64,000 nt of DNA. It comes from Spirochaeta sp. UBA5339. Its GTDB lineage: Bacteria > Spirochaetota > Spirochaetia > DSM-2461. Below the pieces are notes generated by a model, which saw nothing but the letters and a program-made list of their open reading frames with translations, searched no databases and was not told the DNA's origin. Positions 47,321-55,600 of the stretch are shown here, one piece after another (positions within the stretch are counted from its first letter, which is position 1; each line of letters starts with the position of its first letter). Location of the stretch: contig DHQL01000007.1 of assembly GCA_002408085.1 (NCBI GenBank), positions 192,259 through 256,258 of the forward strand, read 5' to 3'. The translations under genes and the position numbers were made by a program.

Positions 47321-50300
47321 TTGCTCTCCTCCAGTGCGGGCCGGTTGATGAAATCTTCGGAGTCGCTGCACTCGGCTGCGGTCTTATCATGCTTTCTGTT
47401 GAACAGAGCATAGAGTACGGGTACCAGGAAGAGGGTCAGGAAGGTACTGGCCGTCATCCCCCCCACAACTGTCTGTCCCAGAGGCTTAACCAGTTCTGAT
47501 CCCTCTCCGTTGGAGAATGCCATGGGAAGCATACCCAGGATGGTGGTAAGACTGGTCATCAGTACCGGACGGAGTCTGTTGGTACCCGCCTCGATACAGG
47601 CGTCGCGGATACACATTCCCCTGTTTCTCAGGAGGTTGGTATAGTCCACCATTACGATACCGTTGTTAACAACGATACCCGACAGCATGACCAGACCTAC
47701 GGCAGAGAACATACTCAGGGTCTCACCGGTCAGCTTGTACATCAGGATAATACCGATGGGCATAACCAGGATGGTGAAGAAGATGATAAAGGGGTCCTTC
47801 AGGGACTCAAACTGACTGGCCATAACACCGAATACAAGGATAACGGCGATCAGCATTACAACCATAAAGCTGAAGCCCATGGCCTGAATCTCTGCAAAGT
47901 CACCGGAAAAGTCGATGATAACCGACTCGTCCGCAACGATGTTCTCCTGGATCATCTGCTGGATGCGGGGTTCCACCTCACTGGCTGAGAATCCCGGAGC
48001 AATTCCACCTGTTACATGGACGACTCTGGTCTGGCTCTCTCTCTGTATATCAACGGGACCTTCGGTTATTCTGATCTCCGCAACAGAGGAGAGAGGGACC
48101 CTCTGACCCATGGTGTTCATCATAAAAATCTTGTCCAGATCCATAATGGTGTTTCTGTCCTTCTCGTCCAGGATCACCAGAATATCATATTCGTCACCGC
48201 CGGTTCTGTAACGGGAGGCGGTGATGCCGTCAACGTTGGCACTAAGTTCATTTCCGATGTCGTAGATGCTCAGATTCAGGGCACTGGCCTTCGCTCTGTC
48301 TACAAATATCTCCGCCTGAGGAAGTCCCTCTTCGAGACTGACTTCGGGCTCTGTAACCTCGGGCATATTCTGGACCAGCATATCACGGATCTCGTCAGCA
48401 AGGGATTTTCCCAGAGTCAGGTCATCGGTTTTGATGATGATATCGATGGGAGATGCTGAACCCATGTTGTTTCCGCTGGAAAATCCGAACTGAGCTGCCG
48501 GGAAGCTGTCAAAGTGCTTTCTCAGCTTCTCCTTGATCTCGTCGTTTGTCTCGGTTCTCTCGTCAAACTCCTTGAGCACCAGGGTCATGGACCCCACACT
48601 GCTGTCGTCTGCCGCGAGAAATCCGCCGGAACCGGTGGAGATGATGATGTCCCGGACACTCTCTATCTCTTCATCGGCAATGGCGTAGAGCTGATCCATA
48701 TATTCCTGGGTCTGGCTCAGGCGTGTACCGATGGGCATATTTACATCCAGAACAACAGTTTCAGAGTCGCTGGAGGGCATAAAGTCGATACCGATGGTAG
48801 GGAAGAGCATAAAGCTGAATATCAGAAGCAGCAGTATGATGACCACCGTGAGGATCTTGTTGTCCATACAGGCGGTAAGGCCCTTTTTATAGACCCTGTC
48901 GAGACCGGAAAAGAATTTTCCCATTCCCCTGTCCAGAGCCGCCAGAGGCTTCCACTTCAGGGGCGCCTGGTTCCGTGTGCTCAGCTTGATGTAGTGGCTG
49001 GAGAGTACGGGTACCAGAGTTACGGCGATAAAGAGGGATGAGAGGAGGGCGATGATTATGGTAAAGGCCATCTCCTCAAACATTACACCGATCACATCCA
49101 GCTCTCTCTTGAACATCAGGATGGGCAGGAATACACAAACCGTTGTCAGGGTAGAGGCGAAGATGGCTGTCAGCATCTCCTGGGTTCCCAGGATGGCCGA
49201 TGGCTTCAGCTTGGCTCCCTTCTCCCTGTATCGGAAGATGTTTTCCAGAATTACGATGGACGAGTCCACGATCATACCTACCCCGAGGGTCAGACCCGCC
49301 AGAGTCATCAGGTTCAGGGTCAGTCCCGCAAAGTACATACTCATAATGGTGATAAGCAGGGAGATGGGGATGGAGAGTCCGATGATGATGGTGGACTTCA
49401 GGCTCCTCAGGAAGAAGAGCAGGATGATCATGGCCATACCCGCACCCATCAGGGCGGAGCTGGTCACCTGGTTGAGAGATCCCTTGATTGTATCGGTGGT
49501 GTTGCTGATAACAGCGACATTCATGTCCTCGGGGATGTTTCTGTTGATCGTATCAAGACGGTCAACAACCCTGTCGGCAACCTGTACCGAGTTGGTTCCG
49601 CTCTGCTTCTGGACCATGATGTACACACCGGGTTCACCGTTGATATAGACCGTGGATGTAGCATCTCTGTAGCCTTCGAAGACATTGGCGATGTCTCTGA
49701 GGCGGATCTCTTTGGTCACACCTCCCGAGGCCTTGTAGGAGACAACAGTGTTTTCAATTTCGTCAATGGTCTGGAACTCGCCGGCTGTCCTGATCAGGTA
49801 TTTCTTACTGCCCTCTTCCACGGAACCCGCACCAAGCTGAAGGTTCTGGGTCCGCAGCATTCCGGCTACCTGGGTCAGAGTAAGGTCGTAGGCCTCAAGA
49901 CGGTTCTGGCTTACCTCTACGCGGATAATCTTTTCCCGTCCCCCTGTCAGGCTTGTGGTTGCAACACCGGAAATCTGTTCCAGGTAGGGCTGAATCTGGT
50001 CTTCGGCAATCTCTCTGATCTCCTCGGGGGTTCTGTTTCCCGTAACAACCAGGTTCAGGATGGGCATCATGGAGGGGTCGAATTTGAAGATCATGGGACT
50101 GTCCGCCTCTTCCGGGAGGTAGTCCTTGATAAACTCGATGGAGTCACGGATTTCGTTGGACGCCTCGGTCAGGTCCGTATCCCAGCCGAACTCCAGAATT
50201 ATCATACTCATCCCCTCTGAGGAGGTCGATGTGATCTCCTGCAGGTCTGAGACATTGGTCAACTGACCCTCAAGCAGACGGGTTGTTGTCTGCTCTACTT

Positions 50301-50472
50301 CTTCAGGTCCCGCACCCTCATAGGTCGTCATAACCAGGAGGATGGGCGGCTCGATCTCGGGGTAGAGGTCGATGGGAACCTGGGGCAGTATGTAGAGACC
50401 CAGACCGATCAGGATTGAGAACACAATCAGTATGGTCGTGGGTTTGTTAACTATGGTTTTGGATATACTCAT
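47317..50472 (-). CDS. RND-family efflux transporter (HAE/AcrB-like)
   Basis: 1051-residue proton-driven efflux pump. Twelve helices with two large periplasmic loops; typical marks are MSISKTIVNKPTTILIVFSILIGLGLYILP at the start, GLTLGVGMIVDSSIVILENIFR in helix 4 with the acidic pair, and VVNNGIVMVDYTN in the second half, read as short blocks. The short loops and sequence place it nearer to the HAE1/HAE3-like spirochaete pumps than to metal CusA pumps. It should work with the adaptor and TolC-like proteins encoded just upstream. Confidence 0.94.
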   Translation of the reverse strand: MSISKTIVNKPTTILIVFSILIGLGLYILPQVPIDLYPEIEPPILLVMTTYEGAGPEEVEQTTTRLLEGQLTNVSDLQEITSTSSEGMSMIILEFGWDTDLTEASNEIRDSIEFIKDYLPEEADSPMIFKFDPSMMPILNLVVTGNRTPEEIREIAEDQIQPYLEQISGVATTSLTGGREKIIRVEVSQNRLEAYDLTLTQVAGMLRTQNLQLGAGSVEEGSKKYLIRTAGEFQTIDEIENTVVSYKASGGVTKEIRLRDIANVFEGYRDATSTVYINGEPGVYIMVQKQSGTNSVQVADRVVDRLDTINRNIPEDMNVAVISNTTDTIKGSLNQVTSSALMGAGMAMIILLFFLRSLKSTIIIGLSIPISLLITIMSMYFAGLTLNLMTLAGLTLGVGMIVDSSIVILENIFRYREKGAKLKPSAILGTQEMLTAIFASTLTTVCVFLPILMFKRELDVIGVMFEEMAFTIIIALLSSLFIAVTLVPVLSSHYIKLSTRNQAPLKWKPLAALDRGMGKFFSGLDRVYKKGLTACMDNKILTVVIILLLLIFSFMLFPTIGIDFMPSSDSETVVLDVNMPIGTRLSQTQEYMDQLYAIADEEIESVRDIIISTGSGGFLAADDSSVGSMTLVLKEFDERTETNDEIKEKLRKHFDSFPAAQFGFSSGNNMGSASPIDIIIKTDDLTLGKSLADEIRDMLVQNMPEVTEPEVSLEEGLPQAEIFVDRAKASALNLSIYDIGNELSANVDGITASRYRTGGDEYDILVILDEKDRNTIMDLDKIFMMNTMGQRVPLSSVAEIRITEGPVDIQRESQTRVVHVTGGIAPGFSASEVEPRIQQMIQENIVADESVIIDFSGDFAEIQAMGFSFMVVMLIAVILVFGVMASQFESLKDPFIIFFTILVMPIGIILMYKLTGETLSMFSAVGLVMLSGIVVNNGIVMVDYTNLLRNRGMCIRDACIEAGTNRLRPVLMTSLTTILGMLPMAFSNGEGSELVKPLGQTVVGGMTASTFLTLFLVPVLYALFNRKHDKTAAECSDSEDFINRPALEESK

Positions 50473-50482
50473 GGATTATCCT

Positions 50483-51457
50483 CTAGTCCAGGGGCTGAAC
50501 GTTCCGCGCGACACGGACCGCTGATCCGTCGTCCAGAAGAGTCTGTCCCTGGTAAATTATTTTCTCACCCGCACTCAGGCCGTCTACGATTTCTGATACA
50601 CCGTTGATGCGGATACCCTCTCTGATGACGCGCTTTTCAACGCTCTCACCGTCTGCATTCAGAACAAAGACCATGTCCTCGCCGAAGCGGGAAACGATAC
50701 AGTCTGTGGGAACCCGGACAATGTCATCCTTCACTTCGGTTATCAGGCTGACCTTGGCGAACATTCCCGCCTTGATCCGCGGGTCCTTGTCCACTAGGTC
50801 CAGTTTGATATCCAGGGTTCTTGAGACCTGATCCACAACGGGGCTGATCTCGGTGACCCGGGCCTCAAAGTCGAATCCGGGATAGGCTTCAAGTTCCAGC
50901 ATGGCTGTCATGCCCATGCTGATCCGTGAAATAAAACGCTCAGGGATATGAGTTCTGACCTGCAGTGTTCCAAGGTCACCTATGGTGGCGATGGGGGTCT
51001 GGGTACTGACAGTGGCACCGATATCGAAGGGCAGACTTGTTATGGTTCCGCTGATTGTCGCCCGAACCGGGTTGGCCGCATAGGACATACCGGGGCGGGA
51101 GGGGTCTACATCGGCAACGATCTGATCCTTGCGGACATAATCTCCCAGCTCAACACGTCTGCGTATAAGCTTACCGGCAATATCCGAGTACACATCAACT
51201 TCGCTTTCGGCGATGATGTCGCCGTTGACATTGAGAAGGTTCTTTATCTGACCCGATACAGCCTCTGTAGTGGTCACTGCGAATACGGTGACCGCATCCT
51301 CATTATTCTCTATCTGACGGCCTGCTCTGCTTTTCTGCAGTTCCATAAAGGCAAAGCCTCCGAATCCGAGAACCACCAGCAGGATGATTATAATCGTAAC
51401 TCTGCCGCCGATTTTTTTCTTTGTGCCTTCCTCGGCAGGGGTATTCTCTTTACTCAT
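50483..51457 (-). CDS. RND periplasmic adaptor (membrane-fusion protein)
   Basis: 324 residues: N-terminal membrane helix (about 18-36), barrel-sandwich and beta-barrel domains of the HlyD/AcrA family (GDIIAESEVDVYSDIAGKL, GTITSLPFDIGATV, VDKDPRIKAGMFAKV), no long alpha-hairpin. It links pump and outer-membrane channel. It overlaps the TolC-like gene as ATGA. Confidence 0.93.
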   Translation of the reverse strand: MSKENTPAEEGTKKKIGGRVTIIIILLVVLGFGGFAFMELQKSRAGRQIENNEDAVTVFAVTTTEAVSGQIKNLLNVNGDIIAESEVDVYSDIAGKLIRRRVELGDYVRKDQIVADVDPSRPGMSYAANPVRATISGTITSLPFDIGATVSTQTPIATIGDLGTLQVRTHIPERFISRISMGMTAMLELEAYPGFDFEARVTEISPVVDQVSRTLDIKLDLVDKDPRIKAGMFAKVSLITEVKDDIVRVPTDCIVSRFGEDMVFVLNADGESVEKRVIREGIRINGVSEIVDGLSAGEKIIYQGQTLLDDGSAVRVARNVQPLD

Positions 51458-52800
51458 TTTTCCTCCAATACACTGGAGATGTCATCGGAATTGATGGCAT
51501 ACTCCAGGTCCAGTAAGGTCGTAATATAGTTATACTTTTCATAAAGTACGTTCTGGGATGCGCTGAGCATCTCGGTCTGTGCGGTCTGCACATCCAGGAG
51601 CTCCCGGGTTCCCAGGTTGTATGCTTCTGTTGTCAGGTCGAAGGATTTCTTCGCCAGATTCACATTGAGGGAGTAGGTCTCAATGGTGTTCTGGGAGTTC
51701 TGAAGATTCATGACCAGATTGGTAATCTCGATTTCCGAGGCGTCGAAGAGCTGCTGTCTCTGCAGTTCGAGCTGGCTGATCTGATCGTCCAGGTCCTTCA
51801 GGGTGACATCGGCAGAGGAGTTGGGAATCCAGCCATCCAGGGGAACCGAAAGCTGTACTCCCACCGTACCCGTATCGTTCCAGTAGTTACGTTGCCATAC
51901 ATCGCTGTTGAAACCGTCGGCCACACTGGTGCTCCAATCAGCTATCAGTGAAAGGGTAGGAGTGCGGTTGTACTGTCCCTGAAGCTTTCTTGTGTTTTTC
52001 AGGGACTCGATCTGTTTGTTGATCTGCTGTACATCCATCCGGCCGGCGCTGTAGGCGTTAATAAGATACTCGGCATCGGCCTGGAAGAAGGTAATGTCAT
52101 CCAGGTTCTCGCTGAGGACCAGCTCTGTGGAACTGGGAACACCCAGAAGAAGTTTGAAGTTCATAAGGGAGTTCTCATAGGAGGTCAGCTGGGTATTGTA
52201 CCCGGGCTTGGTGTTTTCAACGGTTACCTGGGCCTGGAGCATTTCCAGCTCAGAGATGAGACCGTTCTCGTAGTTCTCCCGGGCCTGCTCGTAGCGTCTT
52301 TCGGCAATCTCAATATTCTGCCGGGTCAGCTCCAGGTCGGCAGCCAGGGCGATCAGGGAGAAGTAGGTCTTTCTGACATTCAGATTCAGCTGCTTACGGG
52401 CGTCCTCATAGCTCAGGAGTCCCGCCTCATAGTCTATTCTGGTCTGTCTGATTCCGGTTCCAAGAGCGGCGTTGATAGGTAAAGCCGCAGAAAATCCGCC
52501 GGTAACAACCCAGTCACGCTCTGTCTGATAGGTGGCCTGATTCATGATCGAACTGCTGTCCGAAAACAGGGGGCCCGTATTCACAACGCCTGCACTGGCG
52601 CTGAGGGAGGGAATAAAGGCGTTCCATGCGGTATCCTTACCTCTCTCTCTTATATTCAGATTGATCCCTTCGCTCTGCAGGCTGAGGTTGTTCTCCAGGG
52701 CCAGGGCCACGGCGTTGTCCGCCGTAATGGTCATGGTCTCTGCAAAGCTGAAAGTGCAGATAAGGGTCAACAGTAGTATTGAAATTGATCCTCTCTTCAT
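51454..52800 (-). CDS. TolC-family outer-membrane efflux protein
   Basis: 448 residues with a signal peptide cleaved after about TFSFA, two outer-membrane-efflux repeats with long helical hairpins (LALENNLSLQSEGINL, YEQARENYENGLISELEMLQAQV; AYNLGTRELLDVQTAQTEML) typical of TolC. The second of two adjacent ATG codons was taken as start because GGAG then has a 6-nt spacing. It overlaps the tetR stop. Confidence 0.93.
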   Translation of the reverse strand: MKRGSISILLLTLICTFSFAETMTITADNAVALALENNLSLQSEGINLNIRERGKDTAWNAFIPSLSASAGVVNTGPLFSDSSSIMNQATYQTERDWVVTGGFSAALPINAALGTGIRQTRIDYEAGLLSYEDARKQLNLNVRKTYFSLIALAADLELTRQNIEIAERRYEQARENYENGLISELEMLQAQVTVENTKPGYNTQLTSYENSLMNFKLLLGVPSSTELVLSENLDDITFFQADAEYLINAYSAGRMDVQQINKQIESLKNTRKLQGQYNRTPTLSLIADWSTSVADGFNSDVWQRNYWNDTGTVGVQLSVPLDGWIPNSSADVTLKDLDDQISQLELQRQQLFDASEIEITNLVMNLQNSQNTIETYSLNVNLAKKSFDLTTEAYNLGTRELLDVQTAQTEMLSASQNVLYEKYNYITTLLDLEYAINSDDISSVLEEK

Positions 52801-54002
52801 CATTTACTCCTTGAAGTTTCTTTCCGTTCTGACTCCTGAGTGCCGTGGGTCAGCAGCTCCAGCCAGTCCGGGAGTTCCCGGGCCTGAGAGCCGTACTCAC
52901 CGCTCTCGAAAATTACCCGTTCCAGAAATATAAAAAAACTGAAAATCACCTGATACTCAATTGCGGAGAAGCAGGGTTTCAGTTTGTCTGCCTTGATTCC
53001 CTCATCCATAAAGGTGAGAAAGCCGGGTTGGTACACCGGACGGTCCAACTTTGATATAACACCCTTGCCGACGAATTGTTTCATGACTATAAAGGCCTGG
53101 GGCTTTTTCGGAAAAAAAGAGCTCTGCAGCTCCAGGTGGGTCAGCAGTTTTTCCTCAAAGCTGTCCTTTTCAGAGAGCAGGGCCCTGTGGAGCTCTATAT
53201 ACTGTTTAACAATCGTGTTTAAGGATTTTGTTAACATTTGATCTTTATTTTCAAAGTAGTTGTAGAGAGTGCTCTTGGACATTCCCGCACTCTCTGCAAT
53301 TTTCTCCAGTGTTATTCCGGAAAACCCCTTCTCCTGCACCACACCGGTTACAGCCATGATTACAGGTTCCTCCTGTATGGTGCGCTTGAGTCTGTCAACC
53401 TGGGCCTGGACTTCATGGTCCTTCTGAGCCGAGGGGACCATGAAATTACCGGTGCCCAGACCATGCTGTACCAGGTCCAGAACCAGATCAATTTTCTCTC
53501 TGTCGCTTCTTTCCTGCTGAATATGTAGCATTTCGTGCCATCCCCAGAAGAAGAAACAGTACATCATCACCAGGTTCAGGGTGTCCAGAGATGTGCCTAC
53601 GGCCTCTTTAAGACCTTCAGCCTGGGCAAAGCGCTGCTTCCTGGTCATTGTGTTACAGCGCAGAGTGTTGAAACTGTCAAACTGGGCATAGCGGTATCCC
53701 TTCTTGAGTCCCATTGCGAACCACTCTATAAAGCAGTGAAGCCGGCGTTCTTCAGATATTGAATTGAGTTTTTCAATAAGGGTTCCGATCCAGGCAGTCT
53801 CAAGCTCCTGGACATATCCGGCCATTGAATCCAGAAGATCTTCCTTGTTTTTGAAATACCTGTAGAGTGCCGGTTTAGTCATCCCCAGATGCTTTGAAAG
53901 GGTGGCGAGTGAGGTATTGCAGAACTCGTCATCGGACCAGACGTCCAGTGCGGCTTCCATTATGGCTATTTTTCTAAGTCTTCGTTTTTCTTGTACGTTC
54001 AT
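52800..54002 (-). CDS. Tandem TetR regulator (two complete units fused)
   Basis: 400 residues, twice the normal TetR length. The first HTH is at residues 30-54 (LATLSKHLGMTKPALYRYFKNK) with its ligand domain to about 190; the second HTH is at 229-254 (LEKIAESAGMSKSTLYNYFENK) with its own helical domain. Two DNA-binding heads in one chain suggest it binds a palindrome as an intramolecular pair, or two sites. It heads the efflux operon and the candidate operator lies just before its ATG. No clear SD sequence is seen. ATG 54002 was chosen over in-frame upstream codons. Confidence 0.9.
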   Translation of the reverse strand: MNVQEKRRLRKIAIMEAALDVWSDDEFCNTSLATLSKHLGMTKPALYRYFKNKEDLLDSMAGYVQELETAWIGTLIEKLNSISEERRLHCFIEWFAMGLKKGYRYAQFDSFNTLRCNTMTRKQRFAQAEGLKEAVGTSLDTLNLVMMYCFFFWGWHEMLHIQQERSDREKIDLVLDLVQHGLGTGNFMVPSAQKDHEVQAQVDRLKRTIQEEPVIMAVTGVVQEKGFSGITLEKIAESAGMSKSTLYNYFENKDQMLTKSLNTIVKQYIELHRALLSEKDSFEEKLLTHLELQSSFFPKKPQAFIVMKQFVGKGVISKLDRPVYQPGFLTFMDEGIKADKLKPCFSAIEYQVIFSFFIFLERVIFESGEYGSQARELPDWLELLTHGTQESERKETSRSK

Positions 54003-54008
54003 TTTTTG

Positions 54009-54026
54009 TTTACGACCGTTCGTTAA
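54009..54026 (-). promoter_or_regulatory. Candidate operator of the tandem TetR gene
   Basis: Minus-strand TTAACGA-ACGG-TCGTAAA, an imperfect palindrome with core ACGA-N4-TCGT, between promoter and start codon. Confidence 0.5.
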
Positions 54027-54028
54027 CA

Positions 54029-54057
54029 AAAATAGATAAAAAAAACTCTTCCGTCAA
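54029..54057 (-). promoter_or_regulatory. Promoter of the RND efflux operon
   Basis: Minus-strand TTGACG (54052-54057), 17-nt spacer, TATTTT (54029-54034). The candidate operator begins 2 nt downstream of the -10 box. Confidence 0.5.
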
Positions 54058-54112
54058 TATTTTGATGACGAAAGAGTATGAACTTTTTGTTCAGATTGCC
54101 CTGAGTGAGGGC

Positions 54113-55081
54113 TTAAAGCTGTTCAGTAAAGAGTTTAAGTACCCTGGCTGTTACCTCGTCCCGGGGGCCTTCCACCGCCGCTCCGGCCGCCTTGGTATGA
54201 CCTCCTCCTCCCAGTTCAGAGGCAATTCTACCGACATCCACATGGTTGTTGGACCGCAGGCCGACGATGCAGAGGGTGGGAGACTCCTCCCGTATCAGGG
54301 CTACCGCTTCGCATCCGGCTACCGACTGGAGGAGCTGGTAGAGACGGTCAGAGTCCCTGTCCTCAACACCCAGTTCGTCCCTGTCCTCCTTGTTCTCCCA
54401 GGATATCAGAATCCTGTCATCCAGATGAAAACGGGCCCTTTCCAGGAGCCGTCCCATAAGGCGCCGGGTTCCCAGCTCTCTTCCGGCGTTGATGCGGCGG
54501 TATATCGCGTTGGGTGAGGCGCCGTTGTCGATCATCTCGGCAATCCTGTTGAATACAGGCCCGGTCCCTCCCTCAAGATGACGGAAGAATCCGGTGTCTG
54601 TGGCAAAGCCGAAAAATAGAAGGCTGCTGGTTTCGGCATCGGGCTTTTCACCGAACTCGTCCCAGAGGCCCTGGACCAGCAGAGTCGTGGAGGGGCTTTT
54701 TGCGTCTATATAGCGGTACTTGCCGGAACTGCTTCCGGCGGCATGGTGGTCGATAATCATCAGATCAAAGGGCTCCAGTTCCTCCACCGGAAAGCCTGTA
54801 CGGCTGATGTCGGAACAGTCCATGAGTACAAGAAGGGTCCCTGCGGGAGAGGGCCAGGACCAGGTTGTTTCAAAAAGGGGTTCCAGGTCCCTGGTTTCGG
54901 GCCTGGTAAAGGGACCCCTGGCAATGACCCTGGTGTTTTTACCCATCCTCTTAAGGAGGGCGGCCAGGCCGAGCTGGGAGCAGAGACAGTCCGCATCGGG
55001 TTGTTCATGTCCCATAATGATAAAGTTCTTATAAGATGCGAAACCCTCCCGCATAGAGGAGGGTATTTCAGAAAATGTCAT
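54113..55081 (-). CDS. DHH/DHHA1 phosphoesterase (NrnA-like)
   Basis: 322-residue phosphoesterase. Metal motifs GHEQPDADCL, IDHHAAG and TDTGFFRH of the DHH domain, and RSNNHVDVGRIASELGGGGHTKAAGA (short blocks) of the DHHA1 domain, match the NrnA group, which degrades oligoribonucleotides and pAp or cyclic-dinucleotide products. It follows the secreted-protein gene by 14 nt and is probably co-transcribed with it. Confidence 0.9.
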   Translation of the reverse strand: MTFSEIPSSMREGFASYKNFIIMGHEQPDADCLCSQLGLAALLKRMGKNTRVIARGPFTRPETRDLEPLFETTWSWPSPAGTLLVLMDCSDISRTGFPVEELEPFDLMIIDHHAAGSSSGKYRYIDAKSPSTTLLVQGLWDEFGEKPDAETSSLLFFGFATDTGFFRHLEGGTGPVFNRIAEMIDNGASPNAIYRRINAGRELGTRRLMGRLLERARFHLDDRILISWENKEDRDELGVEDRDSDRLYQLLQSVAGCEAVALIREESPTLCIVGLRSNNHVDVGRIASELGGGGHTKAAGAAVEGPRDEVTARVLKLFTEQL

Positions 55082-55095
55082 AAATCCTCGTTGTT

Positions 55096-55509
55096 TTATT
55101 GATATTCAATGACCAGTTCTTCAATGGAAAACTCATCTGTCAGGTCTTCATCGCGCAGCCGTCCCCAGCTGACATCGTTGTAGCTCTCGATCAGATAGAG
55201 TCTGAAGTGACTGATCTTGCCGTCTTTGTAGTAAAATGTGGCATAGGGATAGTGAGATCCCTGACCGTATACAATCTCGCCGTAACCGGCGGACTTTCTG
55301 AACCACTCAAGGGGTGCGTAGAAGACGCCAAGGGTTCTGTTTGATTTTATATATTCAACCTTGTATCCCAGCTGGTGGGGATAAATTCTGTGAATTGCCA
55401 TTGTCTTGGGATAGATATCGGCCCGCTTGGAGTCGGTCTCCTGTGCACCAATCAGGGATGCAGAAACTGTCATTATAAGAAGTGCGAAAAAAGCAGCTTT
55501 TTTAGCCAT
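55096..55509 (-). CDS. Secreted protein of unknown function
   Basis: Not recognised. 137 residues with a signal peptide (MAKKAAFFALLIMTVSASLIGA, cleaved before QETD) and a mature domain rich in Tyr and aromatic strands (KVEYIKSNRTLGVFYAPLEWF, YPYATFYYKDGKISHFRLYL, short blocks). Likely periplasmic. ATG 55509 was chosen for AGGAGG 9 nt upstream. It has its own promoter and is followed closely by the DHH gene. Confidence 0.72.
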   Translation of the reverse strand: MAKKAAFFALLIMTVSASLIGAQETDSKRADIYPKTMAIHRIYPHQLGYKVEYIKSNRTLGVFYAPLEWFRKSAGYGEIVYGQGSHYPYATFYYKDGKISHFRLYLIESYNDVSWGRLRDEDLTDEFSIEELVIEYQ

Positions 55510-55548
55510 GGTATGAGGCCTCCTGAATTTCATAAACATCATACTCAA

Positions 55549-55577
55549 TTTATAATCGAAAATTCCACTAATGGCAA
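55549..55577 (-). promoter_or_regulatory. Promoter of the secreted-protein gene
   Basis: Minus-strand TTGCCA (55572-55577), 17-nt spacer, TATAAA (55549-55554); each box matches at five of six positions. Confidence 0.7.
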
Positions 55578-55600
55578 TTAAGTTTTTTTTCTACCGGTCT

